Numbered from the stretch's first letter, positions 1-9,542 are shown. The stretch is 64,000 nt of DNA from Actinomycetospora chiangmaiensis DSM 45062 (GCF_000379625.1 NZ_KB903240.1:310195-374194), one strand, 5' to 3'. The notes: generated by a model from the letters alone, not told the origin. Program-made: numbers and translations.

Positions 1-2586
1 CTGGCCTGGTCCGCGCGCGGATTCGGGCAGAGCACCGGACAGATCGCGCTGAACAACCCGGACTACGAGGTCGCGGACGCCTCCCAGCTCGTGGACTGGC
101 TCGCGCAGCGCCCGGAGGTCACGCAGGACGGCCCCGGCGACCCGCGGGTGGGCGTCATGGGCGGCTCCTACGGCGGCGCGCTCTCCCTCCTGCTCGCCGC
201 CTACGACCGGCGGGTCGACGTGGCCGTCCCGATCATCACCTGGAACGATCTCGGTCAGGCGCTCTTCCCGAACGACGCCGCCACGGGTCCCCTCGCGGCC
301 ACCCCGGCGGCGGGCGCGGACGCCCCGGACGGGGTGTTCAAGCGGTCGTGGGCCTCGCTGTTCTTCGGGATCGGCACGCAGACCGGCTCGACCGCGGCAC
401 CCGACGTCTGCGGCCGGTTCCTCCCCGAGGTCTGCGCGGGCTACGTCGAGGCGGTGCGCACCGGCCGGGAGCCCGCCGCGCTCGCGAGCTACCTCGAGCG
501 GTCCTCCCCCGCGTCCGTCGCGAACCGCATCACGGCCCCGACGCTGCTGGTGCAGGGCGAGAACGACACGCTGTTCGGCCTCGACCAGAGCGACGCGAAC
601 GCCCGTGCGATCGCCGCCGGCGGCGGGACCGTCGCCGTGGCCTGGTTCAACGGGGGTCACGACGGCGGGTCGCCGGACGCACGCACGAACGCGCGGATCC
701 AGGGGTGGTTGGACCACTACCTCCTGGGGACCGGGTCGACGCCGTCCACCGAGTTCACCTACGCGCTGCCCTCCGGGGTCCGCAGCCGCTCGGCGCCCAC
801 CCAGCGCGTCGTCACCGCACCGGCCTACCCCGCGACGGCGCCGCGCGCCGACCTCGCCCTCTCCGGGGACGAGCAGGCCGTCGTCGCCCCGGCGGGCGGC
901 GTGCCCGGTTCCATCTCGTCGATCCCCGGTCTCTCCGCCCTGGCCGGCGCCGCCGCCGGTGGCTCGGGCGGCTCGGGCGGCGGGTCGGGCGGCGGGTCGG
1001 GCGGCACCGAGGGATCCGGCGGCGGCGGCGGCGCGGGCGGTGGCGGGGGCGCGGGCGCCCTGCTCGGCCGGCTCGCGGCCGACCTCCCCGGCCAGGCGGC
1101 GACCTTCCGCACCGCGCCGCTGGCGGACCGGACGATCATCTCGGGCTCCCCGCGGGTCCGCATCGCCGTCACGACGACGGGTACGACCGCCCCCGGCGCC
1201 CCCGCGCCGTCGTCGGGACCGGTGCTCTTCGGCAAGGTCTACGACGTCGCCCCCGGACAGAACGGCGCCCCGGAGACGCGGACGCTGCTCGGCAACGCGG
1301 TCGCCCCGCTGCGGCTCGGGCCGCAGGTCGGCACGCAGACGGTGACCGTGACCCTCCCGGCCGTGGCGGCGACCGTGCAGGCCGGGCACCGGCTCGAGGT
1401 CGCGATCGCCACGACCGACCAGGGCTTCGCCTCCCCCGCGGACCCGGCGGTCTACCGCGTCGCGCTCGCCGGTCCGACGCTGTCGGTCCCGGAGGTCCCC
1501 GGCGAACAGGCCGGCGGGTCCACCGTGTCGACCGCACCGCTGATCGCGATCGGGATCCTGCTGCTCGCGGTCGTGGTCGCGGTGATCGTGGGACGGGTCG
1601 TCGCGGCGCGGCGGCGGCGTCGGGACCTCGAACCCGGCGGCGACCTCGCCGTCGACCCGGAGCTCGTCGACGTGCCGCTCGTGGTGCGGGGTGTCGCGAA
1701 GCGGTACCGCAACGGGTTCACCGCGGTCCGCGACGTGTCGTTCCGGGTGGAGCGCGGCCAGGTCCTCGGACTGCTCGGGCCGAACGGGGCCGGCAAGACG
1801 ACGACCCTGCGCATGCTCCTGGGGCTGCTGCGCCCGACGGCCGGTGAGCTGCGGGTCTTCGGGGTGCGGGTGACGCCGGGAGCGCCGGTACTGGGCCGCA
1901 TCGGCTCGTTCGTCGAGGGTCCGGGGTTCCTGCCGCACCTGTCGGGACGGTCGAACCTGGAGCTGTACTGGGCGGCGACCGGACGCCCGCTCCGCGAGGC
2001 GCGGATGCACGAGGCCCTGGAGATCGCCGGGCTCGGGACCGCGGTCGACCGGGTGGTCCGCACCTACTCGCAGGGTATGCGGCAGCGGCTCGCCATCGCC
2101 CAGGCGATGCTCGGGCTGCCCGACCTGCTCGTGCTCGACGAGCCGACCAACGGGCTCGACCCGCCCCAGATCCACGCCATGCGGGAGGTGCTGAAGCAGT
2201 ACGCGAGGGAGGGGAACCGGACGGTGCTGGTGTCCAGCCACCTGCTCGCCGAGGTGGAGCAGACGTGCGACCACGTCGTCGTCATGCACCGCGGCGAGGT
2301 CGTCGCGGCGGGCGAGGTGGCCGAGCTCGTGGCGGGCGGCCAGGTGGCCGTCGCGGTCGCCGGGGACCGCGACCGCGCGGTGGTGGCGCTGCGCGACGCC
2401 GGGTTCGCGGCCGAGTCCGACCCGGAACGGGCGGACGTGGTGATCGCCGACAGCGGCAGCACCGAGGGCGAGCGGGCATCCGTCGTCCGGACGTTGGTGG
2501 CGGCGGGGGTCGACGTCGTCGGGGTGGGGCCGCGTCGTCGCCTGGAGGACGCGTTCCTCGCGCTGATCGGGGAGGAGCAGCGATGA
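1..2586 (+). CDS. S15/CocE-like alpha/beta hydrolase fused to an ABC transporter ATPase (5' end missing)
   Basis: The reading frame is open from base 1, so the gene begins before the window; 861 residues are visible. The first part is an alpha/beta hydrolase of the X-Pro dipeptidyl-peptidase/CocE type: nucleophile elbow GGSYGG (160-177), a GENDTLF acid loop near 560 and a GGHDGG histidine near 655. A long Gly/Ser linker (about 955-1065) and a beta-rich domain follow, then one transmembrane helix (about 1531-1605) ending in an Arg-rich stop-transfer. The last 300 residues are an ABC ATPase with Walker [10 protein letters not shown] (near 1777), signature SQGMRQR and Walker B LLVLDEP. The layout implies an extracytoplasmic hydrolase tethered to a cytoplasmic ATPase. 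The stop overlaps the permease start by 4 bp. The transport substrate is unknown. Confidence 0.85.
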   Translation: MAWSARGFGQSTGQIALNNPDYEVADASQLVDWLAQRPEVTQDGPGDPRVGVMGGSYGGALSLLLAAYDRRVDVAVPIITWNDLGQALFPNDAATGPLAATPAAGADAPDGVFKRSWASLFFGIGTQTGSTAAPDVCGRFLPEVCAGYVEAVRTGREPAALASYLERSSPASVANRITAPTLLVQGENDTLFGLDQSDANARAIAAGGGTVAVAWFNGGHDGGSPDARTNARIQGWLDHYLLGTGSTPSTEFTYALPSGVRSRSAPTQRVVTAPAYPATAPRADLALSGDEQAVVAPAGGVPGSISSIPGLSALAGAAAGGSGGSGGGSGGGSGGTEGSGGGGGAGGGGGAGALLGRLAADLPGQAATFRTAPLADRTIISGSPRVRIAVTTTGTTAPGAPAPSSGPVLFGKVYDVAPGQNGAPETRTLLGNAVAPLRLGPQVGTQTVTVTLPAVAATVQAGHRLEVAIATTDQGFASPADPAVYRVALAGPTLSVPEVPGEQAGGSTVSTAPLIAIGILLLAVVVAVIVGRVVAARRRRRDLEPGGDLAVDPELVDVPLVVRGVAKRYRNGFTAVRDVSFRVERGQVLGLLGPNGAGKTTTLRMLLGLLRPTAGELRVFGVRVTPGAPVLGRIGSFVEGPGFLPHLSGRSNLELYWAATGRPLREARMHEALEIAGLGTAVDRVVRTYSQGMRQRLAIAQAMLGLPDLLVLDEPTNGLDPPQIHAMREVLKQYAREGNRTVLVSSHLLAEVEQTCDHVVVMHRGEVVAAGEVAELVAGGQVAVAVAGDRDRAVVALRDAGFAAESDPERADVVIADSGSTEGERASVVRTLVAAGVDVVGVGPRRRLEDAFLALIGEEQR

Positions 2587-3446
2587 GCTCGGAACTGGCC
2601 GATCACCGCCTCGGGCCGCGCGAGGCCTCGTCGGGGCGGACGCTCCCGGTCCGGATCGAGCTGCTCCGGCAGCTGCGCCGGCGGCGCACCCAGATCACGC
2701 TGGGGCTCTTCGCCCTGCTGCCGGTGATCCTGTGGATCGCGTTCTCGGTGGGGAACGGCTCGTCGGGGCAGGCGGGGCTGTCGCTCACCGACCTCGCGCA
2801 GACCTCGGGCCCGAACTTCGTGGTCTTCGCGCTGTTCTCGTCCGCGAGCTTCCTGTTCGTGGTGGTCGTGGCGCTCTTCTTCGGGGACACGGTCGCGAGC
2901 GAGGCGTCCTGGTCGTCGCTGCGCTACCTGCTCGCGATCCCCGTGCCGCGGGTGCGGTTGCTGCGACAGAAGGTGATCGTCGCGGGCCTGCTGTCGATCA
3001 CCGTGATCGCAGTGCTGCCGCTGGTGGCGCTCGCGCTCGGGACGCTGGTCTACGGCGACGGGGCCCTGGCGTCACCGACCGGGGAGACGCTCACCTACGG
3101 GACCGGCGTGCTGCGGCTCCTGCTCGCGGTCGTCTACGTCGCCCTGCAGCTGACGTGGGTGGCAGGCGTCGCGACGCTGCTCTCGGTGACGACCGACGCG
3201 CCGCTCGGGGCGGTCGGCGGGGCGGTCCTCGTCTCGATCCTGTCGCAGATCCTCGACACCGTGGACGCGCTCGGGTCGATCCGGAACGTCCTGCCGACGC
3301 ACTACGCGTTCGCCTGGACCGACCTGCTCACCGCCGACGTCGACGGCACGGAGATGGCGAACGGCGTCCTCACGGCCCTGGTGTGGGCCACGGCGTTCGG
3401 CGCGACAGCGGTCTGGTGGTTCCGGCGGAAGGACATCACGAGCTGA
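2583..3446 (+). CDS. ABC transporter permease (ABC-2 type)
   Basis: 287 residues with about six hydrophobic segments; the first follows an Arg-rich cytoplasmic N terminus (LLRQLRRRRTQ), as in ABC-2 type permeases. The ATG overlaps the stop of the upstream ATPase fusion (ATGA), so the two are translationally coupled and should form one transporter. An in-frame open stretch upstream of 2583 is only a shadow of the ATPase gene. The 3' end overlaps the convergent LLM oxidoreductase gene by 11 bp. Family assignment rests on topology and position; the cargo cannot be inferred. Confidence 0.85.
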   Translation: MSSELADHRLGPREASSGRTLPVRIELLRQLRRRRTQITLGLFALLPVILWIAFSVGNGSSGQAGLSLTDLAQTSGPNFVVFALFSSASFLFVVVVALFFGDTVASEASWSSLRYLLAIPVPRVRLLRQKVIVAGLLSITVIAVLPLVALALGTLVYGDGALASPTGETLTYGTGVLRLLLAVVYVALQLTWVAGVATLLSVTTDAPLGAVGGAVLVSILSQILDTVDALGSIRNVLPTHYAFAWTDLLTADVDGTEMANGVLTALVWATAFGATAVWWFRRKDITS

Positions 3447-4332
3447 CCAGCTCCGGCGCCAGGCGTTCCAGGCGCCGCAGTTCCTCGTCCAGGTCGTCCC
3501 CCGGGCGCCCGAGCAGGACGACGTGGTCGGCGCCGGCCCGGCGGTGGGCTTCGACCGCGGCCGCGAACGCCTCTGGATCGCCGTGGGCGACGACGGCGTC
3601 CCGGGTCGACGGGTCGGCAGGGTCGAGCCCGAGGTCGACGAGCAGGGCGCCGTACGCGGGGTCGGCGACGAGCCCGCCGTAGAGCTCGTCGGCGGCGACG
3701 CGGGCCCGGTCGGGCTCGGGATCGGTGAGGGCGGCGATCGCCACGACGAGGAGCTTGTCGGGGCCGAGGGCGGCGCGGGCCCGCGCGGTGGCGCCGGGCG
3801 GGCGCATCGCGGGCAGGGCACCGTCGGCGATCTCCGCGGCGAGCGCGGTCAGCCGTGGTCCCTGGGCCGCGAGGATGCGGGCGTAGGCGGCGTCGGGAGC
3901 GGGCGGCATCGTGGGCGCGTCCATCCGCCGCACGTAGTCGCGCAGCACGGCGAGCGGGCGCCCGTACTCCCGCCCGACGGCCTCGGCCTGGACCGGGTGG
4001 CCCGCGCCCAGGCCGAGCACGATGCGACCGAGGTACGCCTCGGTGAGGAACGCCGCCGCGGCGTGCGCCGTCTGCGGGGCACGGGCCCAGACGTTGGCGA
4101 TCCCGGTCCCCAGCACGAGCCGGTCGGTCGCGGCGAGCAGCGTGGCCACCTGCACGAGGGTGTCCTTGCCGCCGACCGTCTCGTTCGTCCAGGCCGCGCG
4201 GTACCCGGCGGCCTCCAGCCGTCGGGCCGCCCCGATCTGCGCGGCGACCGGGGGCAGGCCGGTGACCGGCACGGGCAGGTACGTCCCGAGCGGACCGAGG
4301 GCGGCGCGGGCACTGACGACAGCGGCTGACAT
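3436..4332 (-). CDS. LLM class F420-dependent oxidoreductase
   Basis: 298 residues with the luciferase-like (LLM) TIM-barrel pattern: LPVPVTGLPP at the N terminus, LEAAGYRAAWTNE, LGTGIANVWAR and the glycine-rich FLTEAYLGRIVLGLGAGHP. This matches actinobacterial F420-dependent LLM oxidoreductases, which move hydride between F420 and unknown carbonyl or alkene substrates. I start at the ATG at 4332; an adjacent GTG is possible. A very long open frame continues upstream but is compositional noise antisense to 4395-6006. The gene is convergent with the ABC permease. Cofactor preference is inferred from family resemblance only. Confidence 0.82.
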   Translation of the reverse strand: MSAAVVSARAALGPLGTYLPVPVTGLPPVAAQIGAARRLEAAGYRAAWTNETVGGKDTLVQVATLLAATDRLVLGTGIANVWARAPQTAHAAAAFLTEAYLGRIVLGLGAGHPVQAEAVGREYGRPLAVLRDYVRRMDAPTMPPAPDAAYARILAAQGPRLTALAAEIADGALPAMRPPGATARARAALGPDKLLVVAIAALTDPEPDRARVAADELYGGLVADPAYGALLVDLGLDPADPSTRDAVVAHGDPEAFAAAVEAHRRAGADHVVLLGRPGDDLDEELRRLERLAPELVSS

Positions 4333-4394
4333 CACGATGTCAGTGTCCGTCGTCGGGACGACGGCGTCCACCGGGCCCGCGCCCGCGACCGGGC

Positions 4395-5459
4395 TCAGGG
4401 GCGGCGGCGCAACCCGTGGATCAGTCGCCGCATCACGCGCGGCTCGTCGGACTCCGCGGGCGCGTCGTCGGTCGGCTCCGTCGCGTCGGGCGTGACCTCG
4501 GCGTCGGGCACGTCCTCCGCCACGGCACGGTCGACGGGGTCCGGCGCGATGATGACCGGGTAGGGCATCGGCGCCGGCTCCTCGGTGCTGCCGTCCTCGG
4601 GCACCGGTGACGGCGGGGGCAGCACGACCATGACCGGGGCGAAGGAGCTGCGCCGGGTCGGTTCGGGGGCGGGCGCCTCGACGCCGGCCACCGGGGCGAC
4701 CGGCCGCGGCAGCCCGATCTCCACGGTCTCGGCGACCTCGGCGACCTCGGCGACCTCGACCACCTGGGCCACCTCGGCGACCTCGACCACCTGGGCCACC
4801 GCCACCTCGGCCACCGACGCCACTGCCGTCTCCGCGGTGTCGGGCACCGGGCCCGCGGCGACGGCGGGAGCCGGTGTCGCGACCCGTGCGGTGAGGGCGA
4901 CGTGGACCCTGGGGGCCGGCGCGACCGGCATCGCGACCGGCATCGGCGGCGCCACGGGCGGGCTGACGACCCGCGCGGGAGCGAGCACGGGAGCGGGCGG
5001 CGGGGGCACGATCCGCGGCGCGGGCACCGACGGTCCGGCGACGTCGGGTCCGTCGGGGTCGCGGGGCGCCGGGATGCGCGGGCGCAGCACCGGCGCGCCC
5101 GTCGGGCCGTCCAGGCCCGCGAGCGCCGCCCGCGACCATGGCAGGCTCCCCTGCGACCGGTCGACCCGGAGCGCCACCCACACCGACTCGGGGTGGCCGG
5201 GACCGGCGAGCACCAGGCGTGACAGGTGGAAGGCGGACGGCGTCGTCGACACGACGTCCTCGAGTTCGCGGCGCCCCGTCCGGTCCGCGGCCGCCCGGGC
5301 GCGGGCGAGCAACGGGTCCGCCGAGCCGGCCGGGCCGCCCCACTCCCCCAGGACGTGCTGCCCCGAGACGTCCACCACCGCGACGTGCTCCACGCCGGGG
5401 AGGCCGGTGAGGGCCTCGACGTAGGGGTGGGTCGGGTCGGGGTCGCCCTCGCCCGCCAT
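4395..5459 (-). CDS. Roadblock/LC7-like protein with Pro/Ala/Val-rich repetitive tail
   Basis: 354 residues from the ATG at 5459. The first 110 residues (YVEALTGLPGVEHVAVVDVSG and onward) resemble a Roadblock/LC7 fold, a small alpha/beta module that often partners with GTPases or regulators in actinobacteria. The rest is low-complexity Pro/Ala/Val sequence including a run of VAEVAQVVEVAE-type repeats (DNA repeats at 4727-4812), then an acidic stretch and a basic end (RRLIHGLRRRP). A longer frame reaches 5558, but the ATG is the natural start of the folded part. A GGGTAT hexamer in the leader could be a stress-sigma -10 element. The Roadblock assignment is tentative and no function is known. 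Confidence 0.6.
   Translation of the reverse strand: MAGEGDPDPTHPYVEALTGLPGVEHVAVVDVSGQHVLGEWGGPAGSADPLLARARAAADRTGRRELEDVVSTTPSAFHLSRLVLAGPGHPESVWVALRVDRSQGSLPWSRAALAGLDGPTGAPVLRPRIPAPRDPDGPDVAGPSVPAPRIVPPPPAPVLAPARVVSPPVAPPMPVAMPVAPAPRVHVALTARVATPAPAVAAGPVPDTAETAVASVAEVAVAQVVEVAEVAQVVEVAEVAEVAETVEIGLPRPVAPVAGVEAPAPEPTRRSSFAPVMVVLPPPSPVPEDGSTEEPAPMPYPVIIAPDPVDRAVAEDVPDAEVTPDATEPTDDAPAESDEPRVMRRLIHGLRRRP
4727..4812. repeat. short tandem repeats inside the Roadblock-like gene
   Basis: Two adjacent copies of a 27-bp unit, preceded by three 9-bp units (ggcgacctc), encode the Val-Ala-Glu-rich repeats of the tail. Copy number may vary by slippage. This is coding sequence, not a CRISPR: there are no unique spacers. 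Confidence 0.7.
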
Positions 5460-5737
5460 GTCGTCCGCAGCGGATGTCGCCTGTGCCACCACGCCATACC
5501 CCGTCGCTGTCGAAGATCCCGGCCCCGCACGGTAGGGACGCCCCTCCCGGGGCGACACCGCCGAATGGACATCGCCCGCGGACGCCTCGGCGTGACAGGT
5601 CGGGGCGGGGACGTCGGATTCGCCACGTCGGGTCGACGCGGGCCCGGTGGACGCGCGGCGAGGCTGGGCTCACCCGGGGGCGTTGCCTCCTGCCCGGAGT
5701 CCGGCCGGACGAACGGGATCCCCGACGAGGAGGAACC

Positions 5738-6943
5738 ATGTCCGAGCACGGACGCCACGGCGCCGCCACGGCCGAGGTGGCCGACCGCGGCCGCACGGTC
5801 GTCGGTCTGCTCGCCGACCCCGACACCCCCACCGAGGTCGCCTCGAAGGTGGCCGACCAGCTCTCGTCCCTGCTCAGCGACCACGTCGACCGGGACATCG
5901 AGTGGGAGGTCCGCACCATGACCCACCCGATCACCGCGTCGGTCCAGGACCCGGAGCAGGTCCTCGACGCGGTCGCCGACCAGGCCGCCGAGGCCGAGTG
6001 GGACATCGGGATCTACCTGACGGATCTGCCGATCCAGCACGGCGACCGGCCGATCGTGGTCGACGTGGACCACCACCGCCGCGTCGCCGGTCTGTCGCTG
6101 CCCGGGTTCGGTCCCTTCCGGCAGCACGAGAAGGTGCGCAACGCCGTCGTCCGCCTCGTCGCCGACCTGGCCGGGATCGCCACCGCGGGCCTCGACGGCG
6201 GGCAGGACCAGCCCGGTCAGCTCGCGCAGACGCTCGGGAGCCCCCTGAACCCGGTCCACGTCGTCGAGGCCGACGAGGGCCGGCACACCCGGCGGTACGT
6301 GACGACCCCCCGACGCGGCCGTGTCCGGCTGCTCGCCGGGATGGTGAGCACCAACGAGCCGTGGCGACTCCTGCTGGGGATGCGCACGGCCCTGGCCGCC
6401 GTGCTCGGGACCAGCGCGTACCTGACCATCAACTCGACCATCTGGTTGCTCGCCACCCGCCTCGGCGGGGTCAAGCTGACGCTGACCCTGCTGATCTCGG
6501 TGGCGCTGATGGTCGTGTGGATCATCGGGGCGCACCACCTGTGGGAACGCGCCCGCGACGCGGAGGAACGCGAGGAGGTCGTCCTCTTCAACGTCTCCAC
6601 CGTCCTGACGCTCGCCATCGGCGTGCTGACCATGTGCGTGGCGGTGTACGTCATCACCCTGCTCGGGTCGCTGTTCCTCCTCGACGACTCGGTGTTCGCC
6701 CAGTACCTGGGGCGGCCACCGACACTGGGTGACCACCTGTTGCTGTCCTGGCTGGCCACCGGTCTCGCGACCGTCGCCGGCGCCCTCGGGTCCGGACTCG
6801 ACAGCGAGGAGGCCGTGCGCCGGGCCGCCTACGGGTACCGCGAGCGGCAGCGCCGCGACGAGATCGGTGAGGCGGACGAGGGCGGGTCGGACCGGGGCGG
6901 GGAGGACGACGGGGACCGGGAGCGGTCCTCGTCGTCCTCCTGA
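5738..6943 (+). CDS. conserved membrane protein, four predicted helices
   Basis: 401 residues. The start is fixed by a strong GAGGAGGAA ribosome site just before the ATG at 5738. The N-terminal half is soluble (about 210 residues, alternating acidic and hydrophobic; it contains DIGIYLTDLPIQ and RPIVVDVDHHRRV). Four hydrophobic helices follow (roughly residues 220-250, 255-278, 295-330 and 345-370), and the tail is highly charged and ends in poly-Ser. It looks like a conserved actinobacterial membrane protein with no assigned reaction. It sits at the edge of the stress-gene island and converges on the 112-residue membrane protein gene downstream. Confidence 0.75.
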   Translation: MSEHGRHGAATAEVADRGRTVVGLLADPDTPTEVASKVADQLSSLLSDHVDRDIEWEVRTMTHPITASVQDPEQVLDAVADQAAEAEWDIGIYLTDLPIQHGDRPIVVDVDHHRRVAGLSLPGFGPFRQHEKVRNAVVRLVADLAGIATAGLDGGQDQPGQLAQTLGSPLNPVHVVEADEGRHTRRYVTTPRRGRVRLLAGMVSTNEPWRLLLGMRTALAAVLGTSAYLTINSTIWLLATRLGGVKLTLTLLISVALMVVWIIGAHHLWERARDAEEREEVVLFNVSTVLTLAIGVLTMCVAVYVITLLGSLFLLDDSVFAQYLGRPPTLGDHLLLSWLATGLATVAGALGSGLDSEEAVRRAAYGYRERQRRDEIGEADEGGSDRGGEDDGDRERSSSSS

Positions 6944-6952
6944 CGCCGGGTG

Positions 6953-7291
6953 CTACCCGACCACGTCCGCGCGGCGGGCCGCCGCCGCGAGCGCGCGGGC
7001 ACGTTCCCGGTCGCGCTGCTCGTCCTCCAGCTTGACGTACCCGTCGTCGTCGCCCCCGATCGGCTTCGCCGCACCTTCGAGGGCCTCCCCGACGATCCGG
7101 ACCGGCACCGGGAGCGACCGGTGCGTCAGCATGACGAGGAACGGGGCCGCGGCGATGAACGCCGCCAGGGGCGGATCGACCACGCCGAGCGCGACGGCGA
7201 GGCCGACGCCGCCGAAGTAGCCGATCGAGCGTGGGACGTCGATCAGGACCGGCCCCACCCGGATGCCGTGGGTATCGGGTTCGTCTGCCAT
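6953..7291 (-). CDS. small membrane protein, unknown function
   Basis: 112 residues from the ATG at 7291, preceded by AGGAGAAGG. Two short hydrophobic segments (SIGYFGGVGLAVALGVV and PPLAAFIAAAPFLVML) are followed by a charged helix rich in Arg and Glu. It lies 35 bp downstream of a formaldehyde-dehydrogenase-like gene in the same direction and is probably the last cistron of that operon (SRPBCC protein, dehydrogenase, this gene). No function can be assigned. Confidence 0.75.
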   Translation of the reverse strand: MADEPDTHGIRVGPVLIDVPRSIGYFGGVGLAVALGVVDPPLAAFIAAAPFLVMLTHRSLPVPVRIVGEALEGAAKPIGGDDDGYVKLEDEQRDRERARALAAAARRADVVG

Positions 7292-7326
7292 GTCCTTCTC
7301 CTCGCTGGTCGGGTTCGCCGGCCTCC

Positions 7327-8496
7327 TCACGGGGTGAGGACGACCTTCTCGCAGCCGTCGGCCTTCTCGACGAAGGTGCGGTAGCCCTGCGGCGCCTGCC
7401 CGAGCGGCAGCCGGTGGGTGATCACGAACGAGGGGTCGATGTCCCCGTTGCGGACGTGGTCGAGCAGCCGCGGCATGTAGCGGTGCACGTGGCACTGACC
7501 GGCGCGCATGGTCAGGGACCGGTTCATGAACGACCCCATCGGAAACTTGTCGGTCAGCCCGCCGTAGACGCCGATGACGGACACGATGCCGCCGTTCGCG
7601 CAGCTCGCGATGGCCTCCCGGAGCACGTGCGGCCGTTCGGTCTCCACCCCCACGGCCTGCTTGGTGCGGTCGTAGGCGTGGAGGGCCCCGTTGGCGTGGT
7701 GGGCCTCCATGCCGACCGCGTCGATGCACTTGTCCGGCCCGCGGCCCCCGGTCATCTCGGCGAGGGCCTCCGGCACCGACACCTGCTCGTAGTCCAGCGT
7801 CTCGGCTCCGGTCTCCTGCGCCATCCGCAACCGGTAGTCGATGCGGTCGATCGCGATCACCCGCTCGGCACCGCGCAGGAAGCAGCTCGCGATGGCGAAC
7901 TGGCCCACGGGGCCGGCACCCCAGACCGCGACGACGTCGCCGGGGCCCACCTCGGCCATGTCGGCGCCCATGTATCCGGTGGGGAAGATGTCCGAGAGGA
8001 ACAGGACCTTCTCGTCGGGGAGCTCGGACTCGACCTTGAGCGCCCCGAAGTCGGCGAACGGCACCCGGGCGTACTCCGCCTGGCCACCGGGATAGCCGCC
8101 CAGCATGTGGGAGTAGCCGAAGAGCGCGGCCGGCGAATGGCCCATCATCTTCTCGGCGATCCCGGCATTGGGGTTGGAGTTCTCGCACAACGACGTCAGT
8201 CCGCGCTCGCAGGCCCCGCACACCCCGCAGGCGATGGGGAAGGGCACGACCACCCGGTCGCCGACGGACAGGTTGTCCACCCCGGGCCCGGTCTCGACGA
8301 CCTCGCCCATGAACTCGTGCCCGAGGACGTCGCCCTCGCGCATCGTCGGGATGAGGCCGTTGTAGAGGTGCAGGTCCGATCCGCAGATGGCGGTCGAGGT
8401 GATCTTCACGATGGCGTCGCGCCGGTTGAGGATCGTGGGGTCGGGCACGTCCCGGACCTCCACCGACCGCTTCCCGGTCCAGCAGTTGGCTCGCAT
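7327..8496 (-). CDS. zinc-dependent medium-chain dehydrogenase, formaldehyde dehydrogenase type (copy 1)
   Basis: 389 residues with a strong GGAGGAGGAG ribosome site. Catalytic-zinc motifs are [10 protein letters not shown] and [10 protein letters not shown]; the structural-zinc cysteines lie in [15 protein letters not shown]. The Rossmann fold has GAGPVGQ, and there is a long loop before the C terminus, as in glutathione-independent formaldehyde dehydrogenases and related polyol or aldehyde dehydrogenases. It is one of three paralogues within 13 kb (also 17323-18492 and 18961-20109). It follows an SRPBCC gene with a 21-bp gap. The likely role is NAD-linked oxidation or dismutation of small aldehydes; the substrate is inferred, not shown. 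Confidence 0.85.
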   Translation of the reverse strand: MRANCWTGKRSVEVRDVPDPTILNRRDAIVKITSTAICGSDLHLYNGLIPTMREGDVLGHEFMGEVVETGPGVDNLSVGDRVVVPFPIACGVCGACERGLTSLCENSNPNAGIAEKMMGHSPAALFGYSHMLGGYPGGQAEYARVPFADFGALKVESELPDEKVLFLSDIFPTGYMGADMAEVGPGDVVAVWGAGPVGQFAIASCFLRGAERVIAIDRIDYRLRMAQETGAETLDYEQVSVPEALAEMTGGRGPDKCIDAVGMEAHHANGALHAYDRTKQAVGVETERPHVLREAIASCANGGIVSVIGVYGGLTDKFPMGSFMNRSLTMRAGQCHVHRYMPRLLDHVRNGDIDPSFVITHRLPLGQAPQGYRTFVEKADGCEKVVLTP

Positions 8497-8517
8497 GTGT
8501 CTCCTCCTCCGGTGTTC

Positions 8518-9453
8518 TCAGGCGACCGGCTGGGCCGGACGCTGGGCGATCTGCTGACGGGTCGACTGACCGGTCGGGCTGCCCTCCGAGCGGACGACCT
8601 CGCCGATCTCGAGGACCTGCTTGAAGCGCCGCAGGTCGTCGCGCAGCTGCTGGTTCGGCTCCTCCCCCAGCAGCTTCGCCACGAGGGCACCCGTCCGGCC
8701 CCCGGGCGGGCGGTACCGCAGGTCGACCACGATCTCGGTGCCCCGGCCGCCCGCGGCGTCCCGGAATCGCACCGACCCGGAGTTCTCCACGTCAGCGCCC
8801 TCGACGGAGCGCCACGAGAGCTCCTCGTCCTCGCGGTCCGCCACGATCTCGGCGTCCCAGCGGACGGTCGTCCCGGCCGGGCCGACGGCCTCCCAGTGGG
8901 AGCGGCCCGCCGGGTCGACCCGGACCGAGCGGAGGTGGGCCATGAACGTCGGGAGGTTCTCGAGGTTCCGCCAGTGGCGGTACACCTCCGCGCACGACCG
9001 GTTCACGGTGATCGCGGCGACGGCGCGGCCCTCGCCGCCGTCGTCGGCCTCGCGCGCCAGGCGGCGGGCCGCCGCCACGTCCGCGGCCGTCACCCCGGCG
9101 AGCGCCGCCAGCGTCAGCCCGAGACGAGTGCGCGACACCCCGTTGCGCGCGCCCCCGGCCAGCACCGTGGCGATGTCGAGCACGTCGCCCGCGATGCGGG
9201 TCCGCACCCAGGTGGACTTCCCGCGCCCACCGAGGATCCCGGCGCCCTGCACCAGCTCCCGGACGCCGTAGGCCACCGTCGTCGCGCGGTGGGCGGGGCG
9301 ATCGCCGCGGACCCCCGCGAGCCGTGCCACCGCGTCCGGGGCGGCGACCTGCGCGGTGCCCAGGGCGAGGCTGAACACCCCGAGCCCGTGCACCAGACCG
9401 TCCGTCCCGTCCCGCTGGGCGGGGCTCCGACCGTTTCGTGCCGTCGTCGTCAT
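8518..9453 (-). CDS. membrane-anchored SRPBCC (polyketide cyclase/START-like) protein
   Basis: 311 residues from the ATG at 9453. The N-terminal half has hydrophobic helices (VHGLGVFSLALGTAQVAAP; GLTLAALAGVTAADVAAA). The C-terminal half is an SRPBCC coenzyme-binding fold: ITVNRSCAEVYRHWRNLENLP near residue 150, then TVRWDAEIVADREDEELSW and TEIVVDLRYRPPGG. Proteins of this type recur beside stress genes in actinobacteria. Here it opens a dehydrogenase operon, as a shorter SRPBCC gene does at 18489. A 13-base word in its upstream region (9543-9555) recurs upstream of the second dehydrogenase operon. The ligand is unknown. Confidence 0.8.
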   Translation of the reverse strand: MTTTARNGRSPAQRDGTDGLVHGLGVFSLALGTAQVAAPDAVARLAGVRGDRPAHRATTVAYGVRELVQGAGILGGRGKSTWVRTRIAGDVLDIATVLAGGARNGVSRTRLGLTLAALAGVTAADVAAARRLAREADDGGEGRAVAAITVNRSCAEVYRHWRNLENLPTFMAHLRSVRVDPAGRSHWEAVGPAGTTVRWDAEIVADREDEELSWRSVEGADVENSGSVRFRDAAGGRGTEIVVDLRYRPPGGRTGALVAKLLGEEPNQQLRDDLRRFKQVLEIGEVVRSEGSPTGQSTRQQIAQRPAQPVA

Positions 9454-9542
9454 GCCGTCCTCCTCTCGTCCTGCACTGCGAGCCGGTGGTAGCCGGTCCG
9501 ACCGCGCGCTCCCGGCGGCCGACGCGAATCTCGTCCGCCGAG

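Noticed and set aside
4395-6006. upstream extension of the LLM oxidoreductase frame to 6006
   Set aside because: Passes through the Roadblock-like and membrane-protein genes with low-complexity Arg/Gly sequence.
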